This document shows positions 1 to 13,023 of a stretch of 64,000 nt of DNA, in pieces; position 1 is the first letter of the stretch; every line of letters starts with the position of its first letter. The position numbers and the translations under genes are program-made. The notes under the pieces were generated by a model. It worked only from the letters and a program-made list of their open reading frames with translations. It was not told where the DNA came from and made no database searches. This DNA is from Straminergon stramineum. Taxonomy: Eukaryota; Streptophyta; Bryopsida; Hypnales; Calliergonaceae. The stretch spans positions 563,001-627,000 of the forward strand of contig OY987266.1 of the NCBI GenBank assembly GCA_963920665.1, written 5' to 3'.

Positions 1-2431
1 GACACCAAATGGGTCAATTTGGTGTCTTCAAATTAAATTCCAGTACACCACAACCACCCCAATTCCTAACTCACTTCCTAAATTGATGCCAACTACCTCC
101 CTAATTCCATAGATCCCATCCCTAACATCTTCACACATTCTTTTTAAGCCAATTAATTTTTTCCTTCAATTGCCTAATCCATATCTTAACCCTAATTTTA
201 CCCCCAATTTGAGCAATGCTTTCGTGCTTGCCCTAAAACCCTAAAAAATCCTCATATGCCCTGTAAACATTTACACCCTACAAGACCATTGCATGCAAGG
301 CCATTGAACTATTTCTTCAAGATTGATAAGAAAAGATCATATTGTAATTAACATTACATTTAGATTTAGCTTAATCACAAGAAAAAAAAAGATGAAATAC
401 CCCAAATAAACTGCCTCTAGATGGGCAGCAAACCTTGTTACACTAAAATGATTGCCCCGGCTTCGTCCCTCCTTCAAATTGGGCGAGACTTGTCTTGTTG
501 AAAAGCTGATTTCTCCATCTTTTTTTTCACCAAAATTCACGTTGATCTGCTTCGCCAAACTCCCATAGTCGCTCGCCAAAGTCGTTGGTCTTCCGTGGCG
601 GAGGCAGCTTGACCTCCTCGCACTAAATTGGCCACTCCGTACTCGTCCTTGCTTGGAATCGGTCGAGACTTGTCTTGTTGGAAAGCTGACTTTTCCTTCT
701 CCATCCTCTCAAAAATTCAGCCCATTCTGCTTTCCTAATCTTCCGCAATAAGTCACCAAAGTTGGCAGTCCCCTCCCATTTCAACAAAACCCTAATTCTC
801 TCCACTCCAATTCCCATCTGACCTCACTCCCATCATTCCTTCACCATTTTTTCTCAAAAAATAGTGACCTACTCGACAAATTGTCCTACCTTGGTTCCCT
901 CCTCCTAGTCTCTAACTCCTCATGCTTTAAAAACATCTATAATCACCCAAAATGCTTTCCAATACACACGCATACAAAGTTGGGAAAAATTGAGAGAGAG
1001 AGGGTTCCAAACCCTAATTTTGCCTATATCAAACTTTCTAATGGATTACTTTTCTAAACTACTTTCATCCTACAATAATTCATTGTTAGTCCGCTAATTT
1101 GGTGCAAAATGCGCCAAATTAGTGCAAATCGCGCTAGGTTACTGAAAATCCGCTAATTTAGTATAAATTGTGCTATTTTAGTATTCCACCCCCTAAATTA
1201 CTGTAAAACCCTCTAACTTACTGTAAAATCCTATTTTAGTGTTTTACCCACTATACTAGTGTTTTAGTCATAGCTTTAGTTTAACTAACCTCTTTTGTGT
1301 TTTTCTTATTTATTATTTTTGTGGTTTTTAATTTACTTTTAATTTCATTTCCTACTTCTAGTCTTTTGTTTTCATTTTTATTTTTTATTTTTTGTTATCA
1401 TTTTCTCATCATTTTACCATTAGCCTAATTTGGTTACTCTACCAAATCTTGTTTAACCTCTTTTTAGTTTTAACTCCCCATTTTTTCTCTAGAATTTCCC
1501 CTAATTTCTGACTAATTGCATTTTCTAGCATCTTGCCCTAACCTCTTGAAGTTTCCATTGCTATCTAGCGGAAAACTCCTTAATTGATGGTTATGGCTTA
1601 ATCCGGAGTACTAACATTTCCGGATTCATGCCTAATGTTTATATTTTGGGAGTTTTTAATAGTGAATCAATATGGTGGTTCACAAGTGTCGATCATCTGC
1701 GGGGCATTCGTGAGAATGCGACGGACCTAGAATCTCGAAGCTCATAGGCAAAATTGTGAAAATGGACAATACAATACCCACATTAACAAAGTATTGTTGT
1801 CTTTTTGTTGATTTGGACATCATTTTCTAATAGTGATCCTAACATGAAGTAAGCAACAATAGAGGGAAAATTAATAGAAGTACAAAATAAAATATAATCT
1901 TTGGGGTCTTTTTAGTGCTTTCTAGCAGCCTTGTAGAAGGTCCATTTTTTCTCTAATGCAAATACAATGATTCAATGGAATGATATTTTATTTCACCAAT
2001 CTGTAGCCAAGGTTTTAGTTCTCCCATGTCTTAGTGTGATTGAGTGTCAAATTTCAACACTACAAAGGAATTGTGTCCTATTTGACAAAAAGTTTACAAA
2101 AAATTGTCAATTGCTTTATCAATGGGAACCTATAGATTCGGCCAATAATTTGACAAAATTTTGTTAACTATATTGTCACTTTGCTAGAATTTTTGTCAAC
2201 TTTTATTCCATAATACCTTCCTTTGTTAGTTGTCCCATTTCCATGCTAGCATGATGGCCTAATCAATGGTCACAAGTGTCCCCATTTTTTACGAAAGAAT
2301 ATCAAAATTGAAATTGCTATTATATTTAAACTTTCATATATTGATAAAAAATGCATATACAATACAACCAATTGTTGTTGCTTCACAACACTTTATGTCA
2401 CTTATGTTTTGCAAATTTGAGGAGAGAAGAG
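1..2431. other. AT-rich intergenic DNA, no gene recognised
   Basis: Only short chance frames are open here. A degenerate direct duplication is visible: about 460-590 and 645-770 share the phrase GAGACTTGTCTTGTTG followed by a similar CT-rich stretch. The block around 800-960 resembles the right edge of the window (about 63,860-64,000), so both edges probably carry copies of one dispersed repeat. At 1,085-1,260 there is a run of short variants of GCTAATTTAGTG, possibly subterminal repeats of an unrecognised element. Nothing coding is supported. Confidence 0.6.
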
Positions 2432-3016
2432 AAGCTCTCTATATACAAATGGGGTGGTAGGAGGTAGAACATCCTATGTAGGATATGTCATTTAGAAGTT
2501 GCAAGAGCTCAATCGCTCATAGTTAAGTTTGAAAATAGGAATTGTATTAAAACTAGAATTTCAAACCTCATTTAGGCATAGTAGAATAACTTCTTAGAAA
2601 AAAATTTGAACTAAAAAAATTTGGTAAATCAATTCAAGTTTCATGTCCAAAAATCTTTTTGATATTTTGATCCTCAAATCAAAAGTTATGGACAGATTTT
2701 AGAGAGGCGGTGGAAGGGAGTTTTTTTTCCTTTTCAAACATCCTCTCTGAAATTTGTCCATAACTTTTGATTTAAGGATCAAAATATCAAATGGATTTTT
2801 GGACATGAAACTTGAATTGATTTACCAACTTTTTTTAGTTCAAAGTTTTTTTGAAAAATTATTCTACTATGCCTAAATGAGGTCTGAAATTCTAGTTTTA
2901 ATACAATTCCTATTTTTAAACTTAACTGTGAGCGTTTGAGCTTTTGCAACTTCTAAATGACATATCCCACATAGGTTGTTTTACCTCCTATCACTCCATC
3001 TATATACAGAGAGCTT
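2432..3016. repeat. Fold-back (long inverted-repeat) element
   Basis: The two halves are reverse complements with roughly 280-bp arms, starting AAGCTCTCTATATAC and ending GTATATACAGAGAGCTT in mirrored form, with the centre near 2,715-2,725. The arms differ by scattered substitutions only. No reading frame or clear target-site duplication was found, so this is best read as a non-autonomous fold-back MITE of unknown superfamily. Confidence 0.75.
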
Positions 3017-5149
3017 GAGTTGTACACATAACTCAAGCTAAGATATCTATGGCAATTGATGAAAAGGTAAATGTATAAAAAATCTAATGGAATCTTTTGG
3101 TGTTTGGCAAATAGGGAGAAGAGAACCAAACATCAACTACAAATTTGACAACAACTTGACAAAAAATTGACAAGTTCTCACAAATTGACAAGATGAGGTA
3201 ACAGTAATATGGCTATTGTCATTTCCGACAATTCTTTGCCAAAAACTTGTCATCTTGAACTACATTTCCTTGTAATGTTAAGAACAATAACCAAACTAGC
3301 AGATCCCCCAATAAATCAGTAGACCTCCTAATGATCCAACAAACCCCTAGGAGACAATTACCATTGTCTAGCGGGGCATCAAGGAGGGCCATCCGATGTC
3401 GGGGCCAACGACATCTAGGTGTTAAAAAAGGGCCAACCATGTGTTGGGGAAGGGCCAACGCCAAGATTTGGGAAGTCTAAGGGCTCTGGAATTGAGAATG
3501 AAGTCTATGGCGTCAAGGTTTGGGAAGTCCAAGGGCTCTAGAGTTGAGAAGTGTAGGGGGGCGAGGGTTGGAGGTCCAACAAGTGCACTAAGGTCAGGAC
3601 TAAAAAAGAATTATAATTGAAAGAAGAGGGAGGAGAACAAAAAATAGAAGATAGAGTAGGAGACAATAGAGGAAAAAATAGTAGAAGATAGAGGAGAGAG
3701 TAGAAGGAAATAGAAGTAGGGTTGGCGAAAGAAGGCCCAAGAATCACAAAGACAATAGCAATAGGTATCAAGTTCTACACTTCCCAATCTCCATTCTTCC
3801 TACAAACATACCAAGCTATCCAACAAAAGTACCACGTAGCAAGTGAAGGAAGAGGAAGGAGGAGATGTAATAGAGGAGGGAGGAGAAGGCTTCCAACCAC
3901 TAGAAGGTAGGTTAGGTGTCATGAGAACTAATTAGAAGTATAAGGGGTGGTTCAAGTGTAAAGGGCCATTAATCCTTGTGTTGGGTTTGAGGTTAGTGGG
4001 GGTGAAGTGATAAAGTAAGCGCTAGACAATGGTCATTAACACTTGACCTTGGGCTTCATAGAATAGTTGGTGGCCACCCCAATACCATACTCCATGTGGA
4101 ATGAGGGTTAGAATAGATAGAAACAAGGGGAAGGAAAAAGAAGACAAAGAAGGAGAAAGGAAAAAAAATAAGTGGAAAAAGATGGGAAGCTAACCAAAGG
4201 AAGGACTTAGTAGAGTTACTAATGATTATACCAAAGAATGACATATGAAATTATTTAATCAATCACCAAACTCCATGAGGGCAACATGGCGATTAGAGAC
4301 ATGTTGGATGGAAGTCTCACCCACTTAATCACGAAGTCTTAAGTCGAGGTAGGACAATAACCTTCTCCTTTTCATTTTATTTAGTTTTAACTAGCAAGTA
4401 TTAGTTAAGGCTGAGGCCTAGGGATAGGTAGCACCTTTAAAATAGGAGATCAAGTCAAATTTAGCTTTAGAACTATAGAGTAGAAGTTGAGAGGGCTCTA
4501 GGGGTAAAAAATATGTCCAAAATCGACTTACAACGAGTGAGATATGAGCAGATGAAGTTTGGGATACAAAATGGATGAAGTCGGTTGAAAACCATCCATC
4601 CAAGTGCAAACTTGGAGATGAAATAGTATGGAGTACTTGGTATTATAGGATTAGGGTACAAAACTTAGGGTCATTTGAAATAGAGAAAGAGTCCAAAGAT
4701 GTGGATGAAGTTTAAATAGTTTATGAAGGGCTAAACTTCATTGAGCCATAACTCCTTGTAGGAACATCCAAATTTCAAGACAATTATATTTTTAGAATCT
4801 ACCACTTAGAGTTTTGAATTCAGACTATATCTACTTTCATTAGGAAATTGCAATGGCTATGGAATCAAGGTTGTTTAGTTTAGCTTCCACCATTAGGCTA
4901 GTTTGTGTTTTTTTTAGTGAAATAGTAGGGCGAAGGAACTTAGAAAAGATACTTTTCTTGGAAGACACAATGAGTCAACCCTAGGCACCCATTAGGACAA
5001 AAATCAACCTCCAAATACAAGAACCCGGTTGTGCTCGTGTATTTACCAAAGGTGGATAAATATCCGCTCATAGTCTACAATGTAGACTATGAATCTAGAA
5101 GTCATTGACAAATAGATCCATTTTTTGAATAAACCTTTTTCACACAATC
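3017..5149. other. Intergenic, no gene recognised
   Basis: This is an AT-rich and purine-rich stretch. The short open frames at 3,219-3,910 and 4,056-4,661 have composition-driven, low-complexity translations with no recognisable domain. Confidence 0.5.
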
Positions 5150-5400
5150 AATTATTCACCAAATTTAATATTTAATACATATTCTATAAACTAAGAAAGG
5201 GAGACAAAATACATTAAAATTTGAGGTGTAGACTATTGTTCCACCAACCCTTTAACTCATGCCAAACACAATTTTACATCTACAACCTCCAAGGAATGTA
5301 CCATACTCATCAACATCCAACAACATTGTTTTGGCTCTTGATTGCTTTTTAGAACTTGAAAGTACCTCAAATCAAGCATTGTCAAGTAGAGAGGATTTAC
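5150..5400. repeat. Dispersed repeat, copy 1 (partner at 14,335)
   Basis: This segment matches 14,335-14,580 on the same strand through a long colinear stretch containing shared phrases such as ATTAAAATTTGA, CTCATCAACATC and CCTCAAATCAAGCA. Neither copy has a recognisable coding region. The repeat is probably an internal part of an old transposon. Confidence 0.6.
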
Positions 5401-5769
5401 CTTGGAAAAATATTTGTTTCTAGATACAACTACATTTAGCCTAGGACACGAAAGATTCAATAATAAAATGGAAATAAAAATATAGTAATGTACTATATAT
5501 ACATATGTTTATTAGTTTGTATAAATCATATACAAATAGATGTATATCAATCTTATTCTTGTGATACAAATGGAATATAATATATATAAATCATATTTAT
5601 ATATTCCTTGTATAGTACATCAAGTCATATTTATGCTCATATGTACTTTATGTAAGGTCACATAAATCAAATATAATACCATAAATTTATATTGAAGTCA
5701 TATGAGTTGTATAAACATTATATAGAATCTTTTGAAAGTGTATTCAATAGTCACATGAGAGGAATTTGG

Positions 5770-6045
5770 GGGGTCTGGAGGGTCGTTTCAAGCTTGTTCT
5801 AGAGTTGTTCCCCCAGTAGTCCAAGAACGACCATTGTCAGATTTATTTATTTTTTTGAAAATTTTAAAATGTAAAAGAAAGTTGAAAAAAATTTCAAAAA
5901 AAATATTTTTTCAAAAAAGAAAAGAAAACGTGATGTGGCAATTGTTGTGCCACATCAGGAAGCTACTACGGGGCAGATCCGAGGGTCTGGGAACATAGGG
6001 GAACACACAGCCTTCCAGACCCCCAAAGCTCCTCTAATGAATGAA
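5770..6045 (+). repeat. Dispersed repeat containing a TGATGTGGC/GCCACATCA palindrome
   Basis: The segment carries a T/A-rich core followed by a short palindrome, TGATGTGGCAATTG then GCCACATCA, and a GGGTCTGG-type phrase near both sides. The same organisation (A/T-rich block, then a hyphenated GATGTGGnnnnnnCCACATCA palindrome) occurs at 19,370-19,660 and inverted at 20,840-21,180. The family is not identified. Confidence 0.45.
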
Positions 6046-7174
6046 TGCCACAAGTGCTTCAAAACTCCAAATCAAGAATGTGATAGCTTCTTAGGAACCT
6101 AATACAAATTTCTATATATTCTTGAAATTTCAATTTGAAATCTCTTACTATCTAGTTTTTATTGCCTATTAAAGTCTCCTCTCCAAAACTCAAAGGCAAT
6201 TCAACATTACTATATTTTCAAGTCCATAACATTCATTTCCTAATCCAAATTAAGAGTGTGATAGCTTTTTAAAAAGATAACAACTCAATACATATTTGTA
6301 CAAAATCTCAAACTTAAATACCTCCTAACCAAACAATTGTGGATGCTTAAAATTTTTGCCTTCAATCTCTATGGCAGCTAATTATCTTTCTTTGTCTCCA
6401 TCAAACATAACTTTAACATACAAAATGTAAATACAAAGAGTCATAAATTTTTGGAATCACAATAAGAAAGAAAACATTGTCCTAAAATTTCATTGTAAAA
6501 CTCATAATATATAGCGTGCTATGGATTCCAATTCTTTGGAAAACAAAAACAAACTATGTAAAAGAAAAAGAAAAAGACAATCTTTTTTATCCTCCACCTC
6601 ATGCACCTCAACAAACTTGTGGATTACAATCTCTACCTCAACCATATGGTTAACTTAATATCCATTAGCTACCATTTTTGTCCCTACAACAACTAGCTCC
6701 TTATCTTTATTTTGAAGCCATATAACCCCAAAGTTCAACTAGAAGGAAAAACTATCTTCATCTTTCTCTCCTACAACTTTATACACATGAAATAGAAATT
6801 GAAAATATCTCAAAGTACAAACATAAAGAAACTAGGATCTAATAGTTGTCTAATAGAGAAAATAAACTAATAGTAGACTTCTGAGAAGAACATCACTCCA
6901 TTTATAAAACTTTAGTTTGCATTCAATAGTAAATACAATATATTATAAATAATTCAATTTAGTCACAAGATAGACTAGACCTTCTAATCAATATTAGTGG
7001 TCACAACTTCCTTTGATAGGTTTAACCATGCTATAATACTAATCATCATTGAGACCCTTGAAACACCCTTCAAACTTTACTTTTCCACCACCAGGTTTGA
7101 CACATCCAATTTGCAACAAGATCACTGAAGCTGGAGTGTCACATTAAAGGTTAATGTGTCATTGTTGCTCTACG
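6046..7174. other. Intergenic, no gene recognised
   Basis: AT-rich sequence with no open frame of note and no recognisable repeat termini. Confidence 0.5.
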
Positions 7175-7341
7175 CACTCTATAAGAAACCTACATTTTTG
7201 GTGACATGCCTTGATTTTTTGAAACGGATTTTTTTTATATCCAATGCAACAAGCCCATGTTTTTATGTTGCATTGAACATCAAAAAAAATCTTTTCCAAA
7301 AAATCCAAGCACGTCACCAAAAATGTAGGTTTCTTATAGTG
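7175..7341. mobile_element. CACTA-like MITE
   Basis: This short, almost wholly palindromic element has ends reading CACT(CT)ATAAGAAACC and GGTTTCTTATAGTG, followed inward by ACATTTTTGGTGAC on both sides. A second member lies at 17,029-17,159. CACTA (En/Spm) elements characteristically start CACTA and make 3-bp target duplications. This copy has a 2-bp insertion in its left terminus and no clean duplication. Confidence 0.6.
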
Positions 7342-7458
7342 TCAAGGTGTTTTGATGTTCAAAAAGGTCCAATATTTTCTTGCAATTTGACAATGAAATG
7401 TCTCTTAGGATAAAAGTAGGCAGTGATAAATTGGTGGTAGATTGATGACAGATTTTAA

Positions 7459-8039
7459 TCCCTTAGTGTTCCGATGTCCATTTCTTGGACAAAGAATAGA
7501 TTAAAACTCAAGTTTCATCCTCCTCACTACTTGGATGAAAGTTATTCTAATTTGTAGAGATACTTTATCAAGTTGTTGTCCTATCTTATAGTTAGATTTG
7601 GTATTGCTAGAGTACATATTTTTCTAAAATGACCAATATGCAAGTATGTCAAGTGCTTGATCAAGCCAAAATTGCATTGACTCTAGTTCAAAACTAGATT
7701 TGCCAAAATGAGGTCATAGATTTTAAGAACAAAAAATTTTAAAAAAAACAACATTATGACAAAAGAACCTCATTTCAAATCCATCCCAAGAAATTGTACT
7801 AAAAAATGATAGTATTTTGCTTGTAATCAAATTTAGAAGGAATTTTGAAATTTCCCTTTCAAAATTTATAAAAAAAATATTGGTGATAGCATTGGTGATC
7901 TACCCATACATATGGTATCTACAAATCAAAATCTACAACTTTTATTTGTATATCAATTCCAAAATATGCTTCCAAATTGTACTTTATAATGATTTTTATC
8001 AAATCGTCAATTCTGGAGATGACTCTGGACGTTTAGGGG
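7459..8039 (+). mobile_element. TTAA-flanked MITE, piggyBac-like, subfamily C copy 1
   Basis: The element is bounded by TTAA at 7,455-7,458 and 8,040-8,043. The right end reads GTTTAGGGG|TTAA and the left end TTAA|TCCCTTAG, a degenerate inverted repeat. The interior matches 21,300-21,810 in the opposite orientation (shared phrases GAACCTCATTTC, TTGGTGATAGCATTG). A TTAA target and CCC-type termini are hallmarks of piggyBac transposition. It has no coding capacity. Confidence 0.55.
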
Positions 8040-8102
8040 TTAAGTAACCTTTAGAGCCTTCTAACTGTGATTGTGCTTTATTGCTTCTAATGTTTTTTAC
8101 TA

Positions 8103-8183
8103 CTCCCTCTGCTTTTAAATAATACCAGTGTTTCCTTTTTGATTCACAAAGAAAACATTGGTATTATTTGAAAGTAGAGGGAG
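8103..8183. mobile_element. Stowaway-like MITE
   Basis: This 81-bp hairpin begins CTCCCTCTGCTTTTAAATAA and ends in the complementary TTATTTGAAAGTAGAGGGAG, with TA immediately upstream. Stowaway elements (Tc1/mariner) start CTCCCTCC and insert at TA. The right-hand TA is not preserved. It lies about 0.6 kb upstream of the gene starting at 8,825. Confidence 0.65.
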
Positions 8184-8515
8184 CACTAGTTTTCTTTGTT
8201 TGATTTGCCTCAAAATTTAATACCTTGTGTTAATCTTTAAGAACTTTCAAAATACGTTGTTATTTAAAAATTTGATGAGGAATTGACTATGTCGTAAAGG
8301 GACTCCGGAAGGAATGGATCATTTTGTCCCCGACTCTGTTCCAAAAGTCTAAGAAGGAATTTGGTCTGTCGTTCCAAACATCAGCCCAAGCCCGAACGTT
8401 TGCCCAATGTCCACCATCCTCCACCTCACAACACGCACACCCGCGCTCACCACACAAACGCCTACAGTCAAATTAAGCTAATGGGTTTGTCAAATAAAAG
8501 TTGCCCTTGACGTTT

Positions 8516-8824
8516 CAATTCAGAGCTTCTCGCACGATTTCAAGAGAATTGGAACATCTTGCAGAATATCGAGGGAATTGGAGCGTCTTGCACGATTTCG
8601 AGAGAATTGGAGCCTCTTGCACGATTGAAGTAAATTGGAGCTTCTCGCACAATTATTTTCAGTGCATAGAAGCTTCTTGCAGAATTTCCAGTAAATTGGG
8701 GCTTCTTTCAAGATTTGAAGTGAATTGCAGCTTCTCGGCCGATTTCGAGAGAATTGGAGCCTCTGGCACGATTTGGAGTGACTAGGAGTTTCTTGTCTAC
8801 TTGGAGTGCATTGGTGCTTCTTCC
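8516..8824 (+). repeat. Minisatellite of about 29 bp in the leader of the plastid-protein gene
   Basis: About ten imperfect tandem units with the theme GAATTGGAGCNTCTTGCACG ATTTCGAGA occupy the stretch immediately before the predicted ATG at 8,825. The frame stays open through the array (8,501 onward), so a TTG- or upstream-initiated reading is formally possible, but the first ATG in the transit-peptide frame is at 8,825. The array probably forms part of the 5' untranslated leader or core promoter. Confidence 0.75.
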
Positions 8825-11091
8825 ATGGCGATGGGTTTTGGAGATTCGTCGCTTTCGTTGCTTTCTAGCTCTTCTGCCCCTGTGAATGCCGTTTCGAGGT
8901 TGCCGGGCTACTGCTGCCGGACTACTGTAATTCTTGGTGGCGTTTCACGCTTCGACTCCCGTGTCCCCTTAGCAGGTTCATGGCAGAAGAGGCTCCTTAC
9001 GATTTCAGCAGCGGAATCGAGGTCCGTGGATGCAGCGTCTCAGAGCACCGATGGTACGACGACAGGTCAGGCTTGGCAAGGAGCTCCTGGAACCCAAAAT
9101 CTCTTTCGGCCATAGCCATGGCTAATGGAATTAACTTTGTTGTTGAGGTCATTTGGGGATTTAGGGTTTGGGGACTAACAGGAAGCGAATGTCATTCTGG
9201 TTTCAGGGGGGTCACAGGCGCAATCGCATCTCGACTTGTTGCAGCGCATGACTGAAAACTCCACGGGATCTCAAGGTAAGTTCCTCGCAGTCTCTTCTTA
9301 CAATCTTACAAAAAATTTCCACTTTTGTTCTTATATTGTGTACACATTCTCACCTTTTGTTTTGTACACATTTTCACCACACAAGCTTTCAGAGAAACAG
9401 TTCTATAATAGGTGCGTGTTTCGGTAGTAGTTCCAGTTGCCAATTCCTGTGCCATTGCTTTAGTGTTTGGTTTTATAAAACCCTGAAGTGAGGGTTTGCA
9501 TTTCGAGAAAAGGAGAACAATCGATTAGGGTTCGTTCGGCGTTTCTGTTCGTTTTGTTTGCGATGGTAGTGATAGTCTTTGTTCACATCAACAGTCACGG
9601 CACTCTTTAACTGCACATCCACTCCATGTTTATTTTCACAATTTATCTTGTCGTGCACACATTTGATTGGTCATCTTTCATATGTCAATACATGTGACAG
9701 TGCATTTTGAAGCCCGTTCGTTCCCCAAGGTAGAGTTATTAGAGAGGGTTGAGGGTACAATAAGACGCACTATGCAGATATATGTAGATATGACGTTCTA
9801 CAAGGTATTAATAAAAGTCCTCACCAAAGTATAGAAGACTCTAGTGTATCGTTGAGATCGAACCCCATTGGATCCTAAGCTAGAAATCATTAGATCCCAA
9901 GCAAAAAGAGTGCACGACCTGGAAGCTGTTTCGGCCTTGTCACTCGCTCTTCGAAGAACCCCTGTGGACAGAATGCTAGATTTCCTCCTCCAGGTCCACT
10001 ATGGTGTTAACAAATGTGTCCAAATTAGCAAAATTTCCACCTACACAATGTTGTAGCTACGAAATATGTGATTTCCACATTTTGAAATCTGAATGTTTAG
10101 CAAACTTAGCAGTGTTTTTAGCAACTTGAGGCAATTGTGAAAGTAGTGTTTGGGATCACTGCTCCATACTAAGCTCTGTACAAAGTAACCATTGCACGAA
10201 GCACTTATCTTTTTGAAGAGATATGAAACTCGAACATGGCTTTCGATCATTACATACCCTGAGGTTTGAGCAAGGCTTTGTCCGAGATTACCCACGCAGT
10301 TATATAAATACCCTGGAATCCCCCAATCACACGACCTGAAGTCTAAAAGCAAAGTAATTATAGACTCGTATTGAATGTCATCATAGTTATATTCCTGACG
10401 TATTGATCGAGTCGTGATAAAGCTGATTGGAACTTACAAAAGCTACGCTGCGGTCAATGTACACAAGTAGGGAAGTGGAGCTGGTCAGGTGTCATTCCTT
10501 CGACAGTAAAACGATAAATAGAATGCGTTCTGAGAGTGGTTGAGTCCAGCACTCCATCTCTCATGAGTCTTGAGACTGCCTGTATGGATAACTTGGATGG
10601 TGTTTCAGGTGTTCCGCGGTTAAGATTCGATTCTTCATTCAATGTAACGAAGAAGGGACTGGCCAGCCCTGCCAGCAAGAAAGCCTGTCCGCACTTTCCA
10701 TCAATGAATGATCAGATTGAAGTCATTGAACTCATCAGAAGTCAGTCAGTCCCTGATTCTCAGATTTGCTCTCCACTTGGAATCTCCAAAAGAGGATTTT
10801 CTGACATTTTTTTGGCCAGGTGCTCAAGTGAAGACGATTAGAGATCAGCTGGTGAGTCAGGGAGGGGAGGCAGAGGTGCCCCTTGCCAAGGTGGAGAAAG
10901 ACAAAGCAGTGGTGGTACCGGAGCTGACAATTTCTCAGAAAAGGAACATTCGGCGCCAAAACTATCTGAACAAGGTGTCCGAGAGAAACGACGCTCCATT
11001 CTTTGCCATTGTAGCAGCCATCGTGTTAGTGCCTCCAATTCTCATTCTGGCTTTGGCTGTTGCAACTGGTTATGTTGAACTCTTCCCTTGA
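8825..11091 (+). CDS. Predicted plastid-targeted single-pass membrane protein (3 exons, 193 aa)
   Basis: Exons are inferred at 8,825-9,065, 9,207-9,275 and 10,820-11,091. Donors (G|GTCAGG, G|GTAAGT) and acceptors (TTTCAG, GGCCAG) keep the frame in phase 1 at both junctions, and the total divides by three. The first 50 residues are rich in Ser, Arg and Val with few acidic residues, typical of a chloroplast transit peptide. The middle is a soluble Gln/Glu-rich stretch. The C-terminal 55 residues contain a basic Arg-Arg-Gln-Asn motif, then one hydrophobic helix of about 25 residues with a central Val-Pro-Pro, ending in Tyr-Val-Glu-Leu-Phe-Pro. This layout suggests a small thylakoid or envelope one-helix protein. 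I recognise it as a conserved-looking plant type but cannot name it. Intron 2 is long (1.5 kb). The 3' untranslated region probably runs to about 11.4 kb. Confidence 0.75.
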
Positions 11092-12179
11092 GATGATTTG
11101 CTTTTCTTGGTCTTGACTGTTTTGCACAGCAGCTACGAGTTACGTGCCAATTTCAGCTTTGGTGTGAGCCAGTAGTGTAGTGCAGTGTAAGGAATTCCCA
11201 GGGAACGTTATACATCAGCGACACACTGGTAAGGTGTTTCCATTGTATTTCGGAGCTTGTATTTTTAACTGATATTGGAGGTTAGTAGAATAGTAGTGGT
11301 GTCAATCATTTCATAGTGGTCTCTGGTTTTTGAGGAGCTTCTGTGGCACACCCTCATTCACTTTCTACTCTAGAAATATAACCTTTAATTCAGTTGTTGT
11401 TTTCTATAACTTGTTGTGCATTTGTTGTTATTTATGTTTGGTTGTGCTTGCCTATGTATTGCTTGCACTGTACTACCGGTTTTAATATGCACATGTGAAT
11501 AACCGTGTGGCCACAATAAAGGTCACACTAGTGTGTAAATCAAGGTAGATGTTTTACATTGTTTTGGTCTTAAGGCCATGGATTAAAGGCATTTGTGGTA
11601 TTGATTTAAGGATTTATAATAAAATATCGAAGTATGGCACTCTCTGCAAAATAAGGGAACATGTTTGGTCCTCTTAGTAGGGAGATCGCTCAAAATTGAA
11701 ACCTAATTGAAAGCAATTAAAGACAAGGATGGTATAAATACCAATCACTTAACATGATTTAGACTTATGGAGAGGAAAATATTGAATTTCTTAAAATTGA
11801 AATAATTTTTCTTGTAAAATTAATTATAAAAAATAAAAATAAAAAACAAATGTGTAGGTAGATATAAACATTTCTTTATTCACATGAAATAGTATTTTGT
11901 TTTGCCTTTCAATCATGCATGTTTTAGGCCAGTGAAAGGTCATCATGTTGAAGCTACCTATTGTAAAGTGATCATGTAACATCATTGCAAAACAAAAATG
12001 TTTAAAGAAAATGTTTTTATAACCATAAGTTTTATAAAGGAGTATATATGACATATTAGTATTGTTTATATGGGACTCTTGAGCAAAATGTAAAGAAAGT
12101 TCCAATTTATATTCTAAAGGCTACCGAAACAAGACTAAACTATATAAATTAAAGTTCTTTGGCAAACTACATCCATTAG
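11092..12179. other. 3' flank of the plastid-protein gene and intergenic DNA
   Basis: The first 200-300 bases have a balanced composition suited to a 3' untranslated region. After that the sequence turns AT-rich with only chance frames. Confidence 0.45.
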
Positions 12180-13019
12180 CCCCTAAATGTTTTTGACTAT
12201 GTTTTCACTAAAAATGCTCTAAAACGGCCATTTCTAGTACAAGTACCAAATTTTAGAAAAAAAATATTTTTAGACACATGTAACCATAGTATCATGTAGT
12301 ACACTGGTTTGAGAAGATGTGGAAAAATCAGAAATTTTCACCATGTATTGAAAATTGCAAGATATTAGCATTTGAATAGACAAAAATTCTTTATCTGGAC
12401 CTACATAAAACCAAAAAATTGCACTTCACAAGGTCACATTTGTATGAAAAAATGTCCAAAATGGTGATGCTTCTTTGGATTCATGCTTCAAGAAATTTAA
12501 ATCATTCAGAATTGAGTCATGGAATTAAAATGCCAATTCCAATGGTTATAATGTTGAAATAAACAATCTACACCCATGATTTTTCTTTCCAAAAATATTG
12601 AAAATTGAGTTAAACAAAGGACTTCAAAGTTAATTTTAGAATAGAGAATCCATAACTACCCGCAAACTAAAACTCATGATGAATTTCATCTCATTAATCA
12701 AAACAGAATGATTCAAATCTTTTCACCTATATATAAATCTAAAAAATCAATTTCAAATTTTTATTTCTTTAGAAAGGGATTTTTTAAGAATTTTTTTGAA
12801 CTACCTAGGTTGCCGATGAGCAATGAAAATGACATAATATGCCATAACTTTTTAACCATGTATTCAAAAGTTATGAAGATTGTTGGGCCTGAAAGCTACT
12901 TTTTGGACACATGTTGTGTGAAAATTTCAAAGAAAAAAAACTAAAACTAAAACTTCCATTTGTAGTGAGTTGCCCAAAATTGCTATGTTGCCAAAAAACA
13001 GAGTTTAGTGCTTTAGGGG
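12180..13019 (+). mobile_element. TTAA-flanked MITE, piggyBac-like, subfamily A copy 1
   Basis: The left end is TTAG|CCCCTAAATG and the right end is CTTTAGGGG|TTAA (13,020-13,023). The interior shares long colinear stretches with 14,605-15,530 and, inverted, with 61,349-62,132, for example TTTTTGACTATGTTTTCA and AGTACAAGTACCAAATTTT. It has no coding capacity. One flanking TTAA has mutated to TTAG. Confidence 0.7.
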
Positions 13020-13023
13020 TTAA

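Noticed and set aside
1630..1760. Possible LTR end or solo LTR near GACGGACCTAGAATCTCG
   Set aside because: No second copy, target duplication, primer-binding site or polypurine tract could be seen.
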